41,917 bases of DNA from positions 1 to 41,917 of the forward strand of contig CACHAQ010000012.1 in NCBI GenBank assembly GCA_902577905.1, given 5' to 3'. This DNA comes from an uncultured Alphaproteobacteria bacterium. Lineage in GTDB: Bacteria; Pseudomonadota; Alphaproteobacteria; HIMB59; GCA-002718135. Shown here one piece after another: positions 8,172 through 15,864 of the stretch; positions within the stretch are counted from its first letter, which is position 1, and the number at the start of each line of letters is the position of its first letter. The position numbers were made by a program, and so were the translations under genes. Below the pieces are notes generated by a model. It did no database searches and was not told the DNA's origin. It saw only the letters and a list, made by a program, of their open reading frames with translations.

Positions 8172-9010
8172 TTAATAAAATTCTTTAAATATTTATAAGA
8201 TTTTTGAATTGCATCAAAAGGATTATCTTCAATATTTCTCCATGTAAATAAATCTTTACTTGTCTCTTGGTTTGATTGAATAAACATTTCTAAAGTAACA
8301 TTACCAGAATAATTTATCGTATTTAAAGTTTCAAAAATTCTATTAAAATTTAACCCTCCTGAACCAGGTATACCTCTATCATTTTCTGCTACATGAAAAT
8401 GAAAAATATTATGATTTGCTTTGATAATTGACGCGCACATATCTTTCTCTTCTATATTCATATGATAAACATCTAACAATAAACCAATGTGAGGATGGTT
8501 GATCATCGAGCATAATTCTAAACCTTCATCAACAGTGTTAATAAAATCAGTTTCATATCTATTTAGAGGCTCTATTCCTAATTTAATATCTTTATCTTCT
8601 AAAATGTCTGTTAATCCGATTAGAGTATTTGATGAATTTTTATATTTTAGAGATTTATCTTTTCCATAATTATCACTTATTCCCCATGCAGTGTGTATAA
8701 CCCCAGATAAAATTTTTGACCCCATAAGAGAAGTCAAATTAATAGCCTCTATGAGTTTATCCTTACCTCTTTTTCTAATATTTTGATTATTACTTGTTAT
8801 ATCTTCATCCTTAGACAAACCTGTTGTACATGTAATATTAATATCTAGATCTTTACTTAATTTACCTATTTCTATGGCTGACTTTTCGTTTTGACCTAGT
8901 AATGATACTTCAACTGAAGAGTAACCAGCATCTCTACAAAGTTTAATATAAGGAGTAATATCCTCTGACCAATTTTTAACAAATGTTGCTGAATGAACTC
9001 CTAATTTCAT
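8168..9010 (-). CDS. Ketose 3-epimerase-like TIM barrel (D-tagatose/D-psicose 3-epimerase family)
   Basis: A 280-residue xylose-isomerase-like TIM barrel that resembles D-tagatose/D-psicose 3-epimerases. Metal and catalytic residues can be placed at E147 (GIEPLNRYE), D180 (LLLDVYHMNIEE), H206 (FHFHVAEN), R212 and E241 (TLEMF). Their spacing equals the E150/D183/H209/R215/E244 set of Agrobacterium psicose epimerase with a constant offset of three. This makes C3 epimerisation of a free ketose the best guess. Other members of this fold isomerise erythrulose phosphates, hydroxypyruvate or inosose. Both ends use ATGA overlaps, so it is translated together with the hydrolase-like gene and dhaL. Confidence 0.78.
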   Translation of the reverse strand: MKLGVHSATFVKNWSEDITPYIKLCRDAGYSSVEVSLLGQNEKSAIEIGKLSKDLDINITCTTGLSKDEDITSNNQNIRKRGKDKLIEAINLTSLMGSKILSGVIHTAWGISDNYGKDKSLKYKNSSNTLIGLTDILEDKDIKLGIEPLNRYETDFINTVDEGLELCSMINHPHIGLLLDVYHMNIEEKDMCASIIKANHNIFHFHVAENDRGIPGSGGLNFNRIFETLNTINYSGNVTLEMFIQSNQETSKDLFTWRNIEDNPFDAIQKSYKYLKNFIK

Positions 9011-10116
9011 TTAAGATTATTTAATTTTTTAAAAAAATCATTAAAAATTTCATCTCTATTAACACCAAAGGCTTCTCTAATAAGATGATTGCTATCATTT
9101 TTAATCCAGTACAATTCATTATCAAGTGATGAGGAATTGATAATTTTTGTTGGTACCCAATTTGGATTTATTAGCCAAGCAATATTAATAACATCCCATA
9201 TGACCCATGTTCTCCAACTTTGATCTAAAACACCTCTTTGTTTATGCAAAGGGTTATTTGTGTATAGAAAATATAAGTAATCACCTATTTCCCCTCTTCC
9301 TTTTACAAATTCTTTCATATCGGGTAATGAAAGAGTTAACTGCGCCCCCACATTGAAACCTGGTAAATAAACATGTGCAACACCACATTCAAAAAGTAAT
9401 TGAGATGCTAAAACATCTTGAACTAAATTCAATGAGTTTTTATTATTATTAAAACTGTATGTAGGAAAACCAGATGTCCAAACAACTACTAAATTTTTAA
9501 TAATTTCTGGGTTTGTTAAAAGAGCCGAAGCGATATTTGTAAGACACCCTATTGCACAAACATAAATCTTTTCATTTGAATATTTTTTACACATATCTAC
9601 AATGAATTTACTAGATTCAGTTACTATTGGTTCGTTATAATTTTCTAAATATTTAGGTGAACCTCTAAAAACCATTCCTTCATGTTTAATATTAAGTTTA
9701 TTAAATATAGTAATTATTTCTTGATAGCTTTTTTCAACTCCTTCTTCTGGTGTATCAAAATAAATATCATTTGGATGAATATTTGCATCTATGAGTCCAT
9801 TAACCCAAGATCTATAATCAGAAACTAAATTTTCTTTAGTATTATCAATAGTTTTATTGTTAGATATTATATCGAATGCTTCTATTAATTCGTCTTTATG
9901 ATGTTGGAAAGAATAAGGCTCAGCAGTAACTCCTAAAAGATCAATTTTATCTTTTGATAATAATGTCCATGCTAATGCAAATTGATCATCTATTTCATTA
10001 GCTGTATCTGTATCAAGTATCATTTTATTTTTTCCACTAGGTAAGGATAAATTGTTAAGCAAAATTTCTTTTGATAATTTTGGGAATTTATCTAAAATTT
10101 TTTTAGGAACTTGCAT
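9007..10116 (-). CDS. Nucleoside hydrolase-like protein (divergent)
   Basis: A 369-residue protein with an N-terminal calcium-site motif LDTDTANEIDDQFALAW. It resembles the nucleoside hydrolase DxDxxxDD motif but is two residues longer between the aspartates, as in a divergent branch of the family. The block IYVCAIGCLTNIASALLTNPEII is the typical family segment, and the conserved late aspartate could be the one in WVIWDVINIAW. Family members hydrolyse N-ribosides. In this cluster the substrate may be another furanoside, so I give no symbol. It starts 31 bases after the E1 beta stop and overlaps the epimerase by four bases. No signal peptide is seen, so it should act in the cytoplasm. Confidence 0.78.
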   Translation of the reverse strand: MQVPKKILDKFPKLSKEILLNNLSLPSGKNKMILDTDTANEIDDQFALAWTLLSKDKIDLLGVTAEPYSFQHHKDELIEAFDIISNNKTIDNTKENLVSDYRSWVNGLIDANIHPNDIYFDTPEEGVEKSYQEIITIFNKLNIKHEGMVFRGSPKYLENYNEPIVTESSKFIVDMCKKYSNEKIYVCAIGCLTNIASALLTNPEIIKNLVVVWTSGFPTYSFNNNKNSLNLVQDVLASQLLFECGVAHVYLPGFNVGAQLTLSLPDMKEFVKGRGEIGDYLYFLYTNNPLHKQRGVLDQSWRTWVIWDVINIAWLINPNWVPTKIINSSSLDNELYWIKNDSNHLIREAFGVNRDEIFNDFFKKLNNLK

Positions 10117-10147
10117 GAAATAAAATATTTACTTTAATTTTTTAAAT

Positions 10148-11164
10148 TTATACATCTTTTAATTTTTTAACCGCATCAATTATTTTTTTTGTTGAAGGAA
10201 TATAAAAATCTTCCATTGGTGGACTAAATGGTACAGGGGTATGAGGAGCAGTTATTTTAATTACTGCAGCTTTTAAATCTGAAAAACATTTTTCTGAAAT
10301 TAAAGAAGATATTTCTGAAGCCAAAGAACATTTAGGGTTTGATTCATCAACAACTATAACTTTACCAGTTTTTTTGACTGATTGAAAAATTAATTCCTCA
10401 TCAAGTGGAGAATAAGTTCTTGGATCAACTATTTCACAGCTAATATTAATTTTTTCTAATTCATCAGCTGCTTCTTCAGCAAATAAGTTCATTCTTTGAA
10501 TGGCAATAATAGTAACATCACTTCCTTCTCTTCTTATTCTACCTTTACCAAGCGGAATAGGTTTTAAATCATCAGGCACTTCACAGCTTGTCATGTATAA
10601 TCTTTTATGCTCCATAAAAATTACTGGATCATCATCTTTAATTGAGGATAGTAAAAGACCTTTGGCATCGTATGCATCATATGGCGCAACAACCTTTAGC
10701 CCTGGTATATGAGTATAAAGACTATAAAGAGTTTGTGAATGTTCACTACCTGCACGAAATCCTGCACCGACTACAGTTCTTACAACCATCGGTACTTTTT
10801 GTTTGCCACCAAACATATATCTCACTTTAGCTGCTTGATTCATCATTTGATCAAAACATACACCGGCAAAGTCAACATACATTAATTCCACAATAGGTCT
10901 TAATCCTGTCATTGCAGCTCCAATGGCGGCACCAAAAAAACCTGCTTCTGCAATAGTAGTATCTCGAACTCTTTCTCCACCAAATTTAGTATAAAGTCCC
11001 TGAGTAACACCAAAAGGTCCTCCCCATGCATCTTGTGTACCTTGATATTGTTCTCGACCTTTACCTCCTGCAATATCTTCACCCATCAAAATAACATTTT
11101 TATCTTCTTCAAATGATTGAACTAAGGCATCATTAATTGCATCTTTAACTGTTTTTATTGTCAT
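10148..11164 (-). CDS. ThDP-dependent 2-oxoacid/acetoin dehydrogenase E1 component, beta subunit
   Basis: A 338-residue E1 beta subunit (transketolase pyrimidine-binding plus C-terminal domains). Seen are VILMGEDIAGGKGR near residue 23, RVRDTTIAEAGFFGAAIGAA, the GAGFRAGSEHSQTLYSLYTH segment, and VDPRTYSPLDEELI in the C-terminal domain. It pairs with the alpha subunit, with which it shares an ATGA overlap. The E1 would decarboxylate a 2-oxoacid, or cleave acetoin, and pass the acyl or hydroxyalkyl group to a lipoyl E2. No E2 or E3 gene lies in the window. The partner set is thus elsewhere, or this E1 borrows the central pyruvate dehydrogenase core. Confidence 0.87.
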   Translation of the reverse strand: MTIKTVKDAINDALVQSFEEDKNVILMGEDIAGGKGREQYQGTQDAWGGPFGVTQGLYTKFGGERVRDTTIAEAGFFGAAIGAAMTGLRPIVELMYVDFAGVCFDQMMNQAAKVRYMFGGKQKVPMVVRTVVGAGFRAGSEHSQTLYSLYTHIPGLKVVAPYDAYDAKGLLLSSIKDDDPVIFMEHKRLYMTSCEVPDDLKPIPLGKGRIRREGSDVTIIAIQRMNLFAEEAADELEKINISCEIVDPRTYSPLDEELIFQSVKKTGKVIVVDESNPKCSLASEISSLISEKCFSDLKAAVIKITAPHTPVPFSPPMEDFYIPSTKKIIDAVKKLKDV

Positions 11165-12138
11165 CTATTAATTTCCACTGGATAGTTTACATATACTTCT
11201 TCAAGTGCATCCTCTGGTTGAGGCCAAGGTTGAGTATCAGCAAAATCAAATGCTTTATCAACCTCTTCTTTAGCTTCATTAATAATTTTTTCTAAATCAT
11301 TTTTGTTCAAACCATATTTTGAAGAATTTTCTTTTGCTAACTTTATTGGATCATTTTGTTTTGCTTTATCAATTTCTTCTTGTGGTTGATAAAGTTGAGT
11401 ATCGCCTTCGTACTGTCCAGAAAATCTGTAGTTTTTAAATTCTAAAAATATGGGAGTATTTTTTTGTTTAGCTTCATTAATAGCTTTTTTGGAAATGTCG
11501 TAAACTTCAAATACATTATTGCCATCACCAATGTACGAGAGCATGTCATAAGCTTTAGTTATATCTGATAACTCTTTTGTATTTAAATGCCAATCAGTTG
11601 CAGTAGCTTCCGCATAACCATTATTTTCACAAACAAAAATCATTGGTATATCCCATAGCTTTGCTAAACCTGCAGCCTCATGAAAAGCTCCGTTATGAAT
11701 TGCGCCATCACCAAAAAAAGATACACATGTTTTATTACTCTTATTTATTTTTTCTTGTAAAGCTGCTCCTAAAACTACTGCTGGACCAGCTGCAACAATT
11801 CCAAATGAACCTAACATACCTTTGCTAAAATCACTTATATGCATACTTCCACCACGTCCCTTACAAATTCCAGTTTTTCTTCCATAAATTTCAGAAGTAA
11901 TTTCGTTTAATTCACAACCTTTAGCTATAGCATGACCATGGTTTCTATACGTACTTGATATCCAATCATCTTGATTTAATGCTGCCATTACTCCTACACA
12001 AATAGCCTCAGAACCTATACAAGTGTGAAGATAGCCTGGTACTGTTTTCTCTTTAGCAATTTTTTTTATTCTTTCTTCAAAAAATCTAATCGTAAAGATT
12101 TTTTTATAGATCCAATTAATTTTTTCTTTCTCAATCAT
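11161..12138 (-). CDS. ThDP-dependent 2-oxoacid/acetoin dehydrogenase E1 component, alpha subunit
   Basis: A 325-residue E1 alpha subunit. The thiamine diphosphate motif begins GDGAIHNGAFHEAAGLAK and ends in ENN at about residues 142-172. GYLHTCIGSEAICVGVMAAL and KGRGGSMHISDFSKGMLGSF are the other family hallmarks. It resembles acetoin dehydrogenase AcoA and short PdhA forms. It is the first gene of the leftward operon, starting at the edge of the 106-bp divergent promoter region. Its linkage to sugar genes suggests it processes a 2-oxoacid or acyloin that arises from the pathway, but the substrate is not visible. Confidence 0.87.
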   Translation of the reverse strand: MIEKEKINWIYKKIFTIRFFEERIKKIAKEKTVPGYLHTCIGSEAICVGVMAALNQDDWISSTYRNHGHAIAKGCELNEITSEIYGRKTGICKGRGGSMHISDFSKGMLGSFGIVAAGPAVVLGAALQEKINKSNKTCVSFFGDGAIHNGAFHEAAGLAKLWDIPMIFVCENNGYAEATATDWHLNTKELSDITKAYDMLSYIGDGNNVFEVYDISKKAINEAKQKNTPIFLEFKNYRFSGQYEGDTQLYQPQEEIDKAKQNDPIKLAKENSSKYGLNKNDLEKIINEAKEEVDKAFDFADTQPWPQPEDALEEVYVNYPVEINR

Positions 12139-12244
12139 TTTTTATGAAAATACTAACGTTTAATATTAAAATATAGAAATAAGATTTAACTTAAGATTAA
12201 ATAATTGACAATAGATACATTATATCATTTAGTATAATTCGGAT
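12139..12244. promoter_or_regulatory. Divergent promoter region between the two catabolic operons
   Basis: The only space between the leftward and rightward operons. For the leftward operon, TATAAT is read on the minus strand at 12224-12219, with TTCATA 17 bases upstream at 12247-12242. For the rightward operon, TATAAT lies at 12233-12238, only six bases before the isomerase ATG, and no Shine-Dalgarno sequence is seen there. That would give a leaderless or almost leaderless mRNA. An imperfect palindrome centred on CTTAAG with ATTTAA and TTAAAT arms at 12184-12202 could be an operator. These are read by eye in AT-rich DNA, so they are tentative. Confidence 0.45.
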
Positions 12245-13684
12245 ATGAAGGAAGTATTGACAATTGGTTTTGTAGCTACAGCAATTAGTCCTTACTTTTC
12301 AGAGGAACAACAGGTAAGAATAAAATCCGAAAATCATCTAAAAAAAATCATTGCAGAATATGACGCTAAATTAATTTGTTTCCATAAAACTATATTTTCT
12401 AAAGAGGACTCAGTGGAGGCAGAAAAATTTTTTAAAAACAAAATTGATTTTTTAATATTACAAACAAGTTCATGCAGTTCAGGAGAACAATTATACCCTC
12501 TTTGTAATATTACAAATAAAATGGGTTTATGGGCAGTTCCAGATATTGAAAATGAAGGTGATGTAAAATTACACTCTTTGGTTTCTGTAAGTCATTATTT
12601 AGGAATAATTAAAAAAATACTTCATGAAAAAAAAATAAAAACTAAATGGTTTTATAATTATGGTGATACTGATGAATTTAAAAACAAGTTTTTGATTACT
12701 TTAAGATCATTGATAGCAGATAAAAAAATTAAACAATCAAAAATAGGATTAGTTGGTGGTATATCTCCAGGTTTTGACAATATGATTGTCGATAATAAAA
12801 AAATAAAACAAAATATTGGATCAACAATTGAAGAAACAACAATTAAAGAATTAATTTCTTTAGCAAAAAGTTTTGATCAATCATTAATTGATCAAGAAAT
12901 AAAAAAAATAAAAAATGCTGCATCTTCAATCTCAGTATCAGATGAAGAATCATTTAATAAAGTAACAAGAGTATATTTTGCATTAAAAAAAATGAGGCAT
13001 GAAAATGACTGGGACTCTATGGCAGTCCAATGTTGGTCTCAATTTCAAGAATTATATGGAATTGCTCCTTGCATGGCATATGGTTGGATCGGTAGCGAAG
13101 ATGGTATTGCGGTATCTTGTGAAGGAGATGTTCAAGGTTCATTAAGCATGCTATTATTAAATTACATATCAAGTAGTGATAAATCATCTACACTTTTAGA
13201 TCTTGCAACATTTGATACTAAAGCTGATGCCGTATTAATGTGGCACTGCGGAGTGTCGCCAAGACATTTTGCGAATGAAGATGGAATAAAATGGGTTGAT
13301 CATAGTACGTTAGGAAGAAAAACAGATAAAAAATATGGCGTTGCTGGAGATCAAGTATTTAAAGCTCAAAAATCTACAACAACATACTTAGGAAATAATG
13401 CTGAAAGAATATTAATTATAAATTCGGAAATTTTTGAACATAATAATAAAGGTTTTGATGGAACAAGAGGATGGTTTAAAGAAACAAAATTAAACAGATC
13501 TCATATTTCGGCAGAAAACCTTATAAATACTCTAAATATTATTGGACATGAACATCATTATGCTGTCGGTCAAGGAGATTATAGTAAAGAATTATTAGAA
13601 TTTGCAGCTTGGAATGACTTAAAGCTTGTAGACGAGATTCCTTTAGTAGATTATATTTCACCAAAGGATAATGAATCAAATTAA
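12245..13684 (+). CDS. L-fucose/L-arabinose isomerase family protein
   Basis: A 479-residue member of the L-fucose isomerase-like family (COG2407 type). Probable metal ligands are E293 (SCEGDVQGS), D324 or D319 (LLDLATFD) and H438 (GHEHHYAVGQGDY), with the conserved MWHCGVSPRHF between them. The family interconverts aldoses and ketoses using Mn2+. It includes fucose and arabinose isomerases and, as I recall, the sulfoquinovose isomerase of the Bacillus transaldolase sulfoglycolysis pathway. No clear ribosome-binding site precedes the ATG, while a TATAAT sits six bases before it. It heads the operon for the ABC transporter and GH51 enzyme and faces the kinase/aldolase operon, so it likely makes the ketose those enzymes use. 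Confidence 0.83.
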   Translation: MKEVLTIGFVATAISPYFSEEQQVRIKSENHLKKIIAEYDAKLICFHKTIFSKEDSVEAEKFFKNKIDFLILQTSSCSSGEQLYPLCNITNKMGLWAVPDIENEGDVKLHSLVSVSHYLGIIKKILHEKKIKTKWFYNYGDTDEFKNKFLITLRSLIADKKIKQSKIGLVGGISPGFDNMIVDNKKIKQNIGSTIEETTIKELISLAKSFDQSLIDQEIKKIKNAASSISVSDEESFNKVTRVYFALKKMRHENDWDSMAVQCWSQFQELYGIAPCMAYGWIGSEDGIAVSCEGDVQGSLSMLLLNYISSSDKSSTLLDLATFDTKADAVLMWHCGVSPRHFANEDGIKWVDHSTLGRKTDKKYGVAGDQVFKAQKSTTTYLGNNAERILIINSEIFEHNNKGFDGTRGWFKETKLNRSHISAENLINTLNIIGHEHHYAVGQGDYSKELLEFAAWNDLKLVDEIPLVDYISPKDNESN

Positions 13685-13699
13685 ATTATTATTTGATTC
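13673..13699 (+). other. Hairpin across the isomerase stop codon
   Basis: A perfect inverted repeat: GAATCAAAT at 13673-13681 and ATTTGATTC at 13691-13699, with a nine-base loop containing the isomerase TAA. The binding protein's AGGAGG ribosome site starts nine bases later. No T-tract follows, so this is probably not a terminator. It may set the mRNA processing boundary ahead of the highly expressed binding protein gene. AT-rich sequence makes chance repeats common. Confidence 0.4.
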
Positions 13700-13717
13700 T
13701 ATATATTAGGAGGAAAG

Positions 13718-14968
13718 ATGAAAATTAAACTTAAATTTCTTACCTTAACATTTATAAGTTTATTTTTTTCAAAATTAGTATTTGCTGAAACTGCACCTGG
13801 ATTTAATTCATGGGATGATGTTGTTAAAGCAGCTGATGGCGGACAGGTAAATGTGTACATGTGGGGTGGATCAGACGCTATCAATGGTTTTGTTGATGAC
13901 TTTTATGGAGTTCCATTAAAAGAAAAATATAACATAACTTTGAACAGAGTTCCTTTAAAAGGAACAGTTGACGCTGTGAACCAAGTACTAAGTGAGAAAG
14001 AAGCTGGAGTAACTGGCGATAATGGAAATATTGATTTGATTTGGATTAATGGAGAAAATTTCTGGACATTAAAACAAGCTAATCTTCTTTATGGACCATT
14101 TGCTGCTGGTTTACCTAACAGTGAATTTGTTGCTTGGGACAATCCAGCAGTTAACTTAGACTTTGGAAGACCTGTTGAAGGTATGGAAAGTCCATGGTCT
14201 AGTGCTCAGTTCCACTTTATGTATGACTCAGCTAGAAATAATTATGATGATATGCCTCGAAGTTATGCTGAATTAAGTAATTGGATAGCAGAAAACCCTG
14301 GAAGATTTACTTACATAAGACCTGGTAAAGGTGGATTTGTTGGTACTAGATTTGTAAAACAAATTTTCTTTGAGCTAAGTGGTGGACATGCGCAGTGGGT
14401 AGGTCCATTCAATCAAGAATTATATGATAAGTGGGCTCCAGAAGTTTGGAAATTATTAAATTCTTGGGAAAAAGATCTTTGGAGAGGTGGAGAAACTTAT
14501 CCAAAAGATAATGCAGAAATGCATAGTCTATTTGCTAATGGTGAAGTTGATTTAGACTTTACACAATCTCCAAGAGGTGCTGGACCTACAAATACTGCCG
14601 GAACAACACCTCCAACATCAAGAGCATTTGCTTTTTATGAAAATATGATCGGAGATTTCAATTATTGGGCTATTCCTTATAACGCTCCTAACAAAGCTGC
14701 TGCACTAGTATATGCAAACCTAGTATTAGAACCTGAACTACAAGCTGCTCAAGTACAACCAGCAAATGGTTTCTGCTGTGGTTGGGGTATTAGCACGGCT
14801 AAAGTTACAGATGCTGCTGGAAAAGCTGCAATAGCTGAAGCTCAAAATAATCTTGGAGATGCCGCTGAGGATCAAGACATCCTTGCGAAGGCTCTTGTTT
14901 CTGACATTGCTGCAGAATATCAAGATTTAATTGAAGCTGATTGGGAAGCAAACGTACTTTTAAAATAA
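13718..14968 (+). CDS. ABC transporter substrate-binding protein, YnjB-like
   Basis: A 416-residue periplasmic binding protein with a clear Sec signal peptide (KIKLKFLTLTFISLFFSKLV, cleaved near FA-ET). The mature N-terminus with VNVYMWGGSDAINGFVDDF and the later LIWINGENFWTLK resembles the little-studied YnjB family (COG4134), which accompanies the YnjC/YnjD transporter. It has the strongest ribosome-binding site I see in the cluster, AGGAGG at 13708-13713. Codon use looks less AT-biased than in neighbouring genes, consistent with high expression. A GC-rich hairpin just after its end may limit transcription into the permeases. The ligand is unknown; the downstream GH51 enzyme suggests a glycoside or oligosaccharide. 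Confidence 0.87.
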   Translation: MKIKLKFLTLTFISLFFSKLVFAETAPGFNSWDDVVKAADGGQVNVYMWGGSDAINGFVDDFYGVPLKEKYNITLNRVPLKGTVDAVNQVLSEKEAGVTGDNGNIDLIWINGENFWTLKQANLLYGPFAAGLPNSEFVAWDNPAVNLDFGRPVEGMESPWSSAQFHFMYDSARNNYDDMPRSYAELSNWIAENPGRFTYIRPGKGGFVGTRFVKQIFFELSGGHAQWVGPFNQELYDKWAPEVWKLLNSWEKDLWRGGETYPKDNAEMHSLFANGEVDLDFTQSPRGAGPTNTAGTTPPTSRAFAFYENMIGDFNYWAIPYNAPNKAAALVYANLVLEPELQAAQVQPANGFCCGWGISTAKVTDAAGKAAIAEAQNNLGDAAEDQDILAKALVSDIAAEYQDLIEADWEANVLLK

Positions 14969-14988
14969 AATAATATTTTATTAAGAAA

Positions 14989-15864
14989 ATGGGCGGAGAA
15001 AGATTAAAAATTATCTTATCTTTAACTCCGCCCCTTTTAATTATTTTTACTCTTTTTTTTGGAGGAATTTTTTATGGATTTTTACAAAGTTTAGGGTACC
15101 AACCAGCAATTGGAAAATATGAAATAAATTTTTCAGCGTATTACAATGTTATGTTTTCCGAAAGATATGCAAAATTATTTTGGACTGGCTTAGGATTAAA
15201 TTTATGGGTAAGTTTTGCTAGTACTTTTTTAGCAGCAGTTTTTGCTTTGTTTGGTGCTCTAGCAATAAGAAAAACATTTTTTGCAAAAACAATTTGTAAT
15301 TTTATATATTCATTAAACTTGCCAATGCCTCATTTAGTTGTAGCAGTTGGCATTATATTCGTATTTTCTCAAAGTGGTTTATTAGCTCGTTTCGCATCTC
15401 AAATTGGATTAATTGGGAGTCCAGGAGATTTTCCCGTATTAGTTAAAGATAAATATGGTTTAGGTATTATTCTTGCTTATATTTGGAAAGAAGCAGCATT
15501 CTTTTTTATAATTTTAATGTCAGTATTACAATCTTTAGGAGAAAATTTTGAAGAACTTGCTCAAAGCTTAGGTGCAAATAGATGGCAAAGATTTCGATAT
15601 GTTATTTTACCCTTAGTTATGCCAAATCTATTTTCTGCATCAATAATAGTATTTGCTTTTAGTTTTGGTGCATATGAAGTTCCAGCCTTGCTAGGTGTAA
15701 TTTATCCTCAAATGTTACCTGTTATGGCATTTGAATTTTTCTTGAACCCTGATCTTAATGCAAGAAGTGAAGGGATGGCATTAAGCATTATTATTGCAAT
15801 AATAGTAATGATTTTAGTTGTATTTTATTTTTGGTTAACTCAGGCAAAAATTAGGAAGGATTAA
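14989..15864 (+). CDS. ABC transporter permease 1 (YnjC-like N-half)
   Basis: A 291-residue inner membrane protein with about six transmembrane helices. The EAA loop reads EELAQSLGANRWQRFRYVILPLVMP near residues 190-215 and contacts the ATPase. E. coli YnjC is a single fused protein of both halves; here the two halves are separate genes. The ATG at 14989 is immediately followed by GGGCGGAG, the left arm of a GC-rich hairpin, and no strong ribosome-binding site is seen. Initiation may therefore be inhibited. The stop overlaps the next permease start (TAATG). Confidence 0.87.
   Translation: MGGERLKIILSLTPPLLIIFTLFFGGIFYGFLQSLGYQPAIGKYEINFSAYYNVMFSERYAKLFWTGLGLNLWVSFASTFLAAVFALFGALAIRKTFFAKTICNFIYSLNLPMPHLVVAVGIIFVFSQSGLLARFASQIGLIGSPGDFPVLVKDKYGLGIILAYIWKEAAFFFIILMSVLQSLGENFEELAQSLGANRWQRFRYVILPLVMPNLFSASIIVFAFSFGAYEVPALLGVIYPQMLPVMAFEFFLNPDLNARSEGMALSIIIAIIVMILVVFYFWLTQAKIRKD
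14991..15060 (+). terminator. GC-rich hairpin with downstream T-runs at the start of the permease gene
   Basis: GGGCGGAG at 14991-14998 pairs with CTCCGCCC at 15026-15033. An inner AAAGAT/ATCTTT pairing extends the stem. Downstream, T-rich stretches run to about 15060. This is far more GC-rich than its surroundings. It is placed just behind the binding protein gene, where partial terminators or mRNA-stabilising hairpins often raise binding protein over permease levels. Here it lies inside the permease coding sequence and starts in the start codon. It may act as an attenuator, an mRNA-stability element, or both. Confidence 0.5.

Noticed and set aside
10500-10830. Two short plus-strand open frames inside the E1 beta gene
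   Set aside because: They lie antisense to a well-conserved enzyme and their translations show no domain, ribosome site or promoter.
12205-12238. TTGACA with TATAAT as a full sigma-70 promoter for the isomerase operon
   Set aside because: The spacer is 22 bases rather than about 17, so the two boxes cannot act as one normal promoter; only the TATAAT is kept as a candidate.
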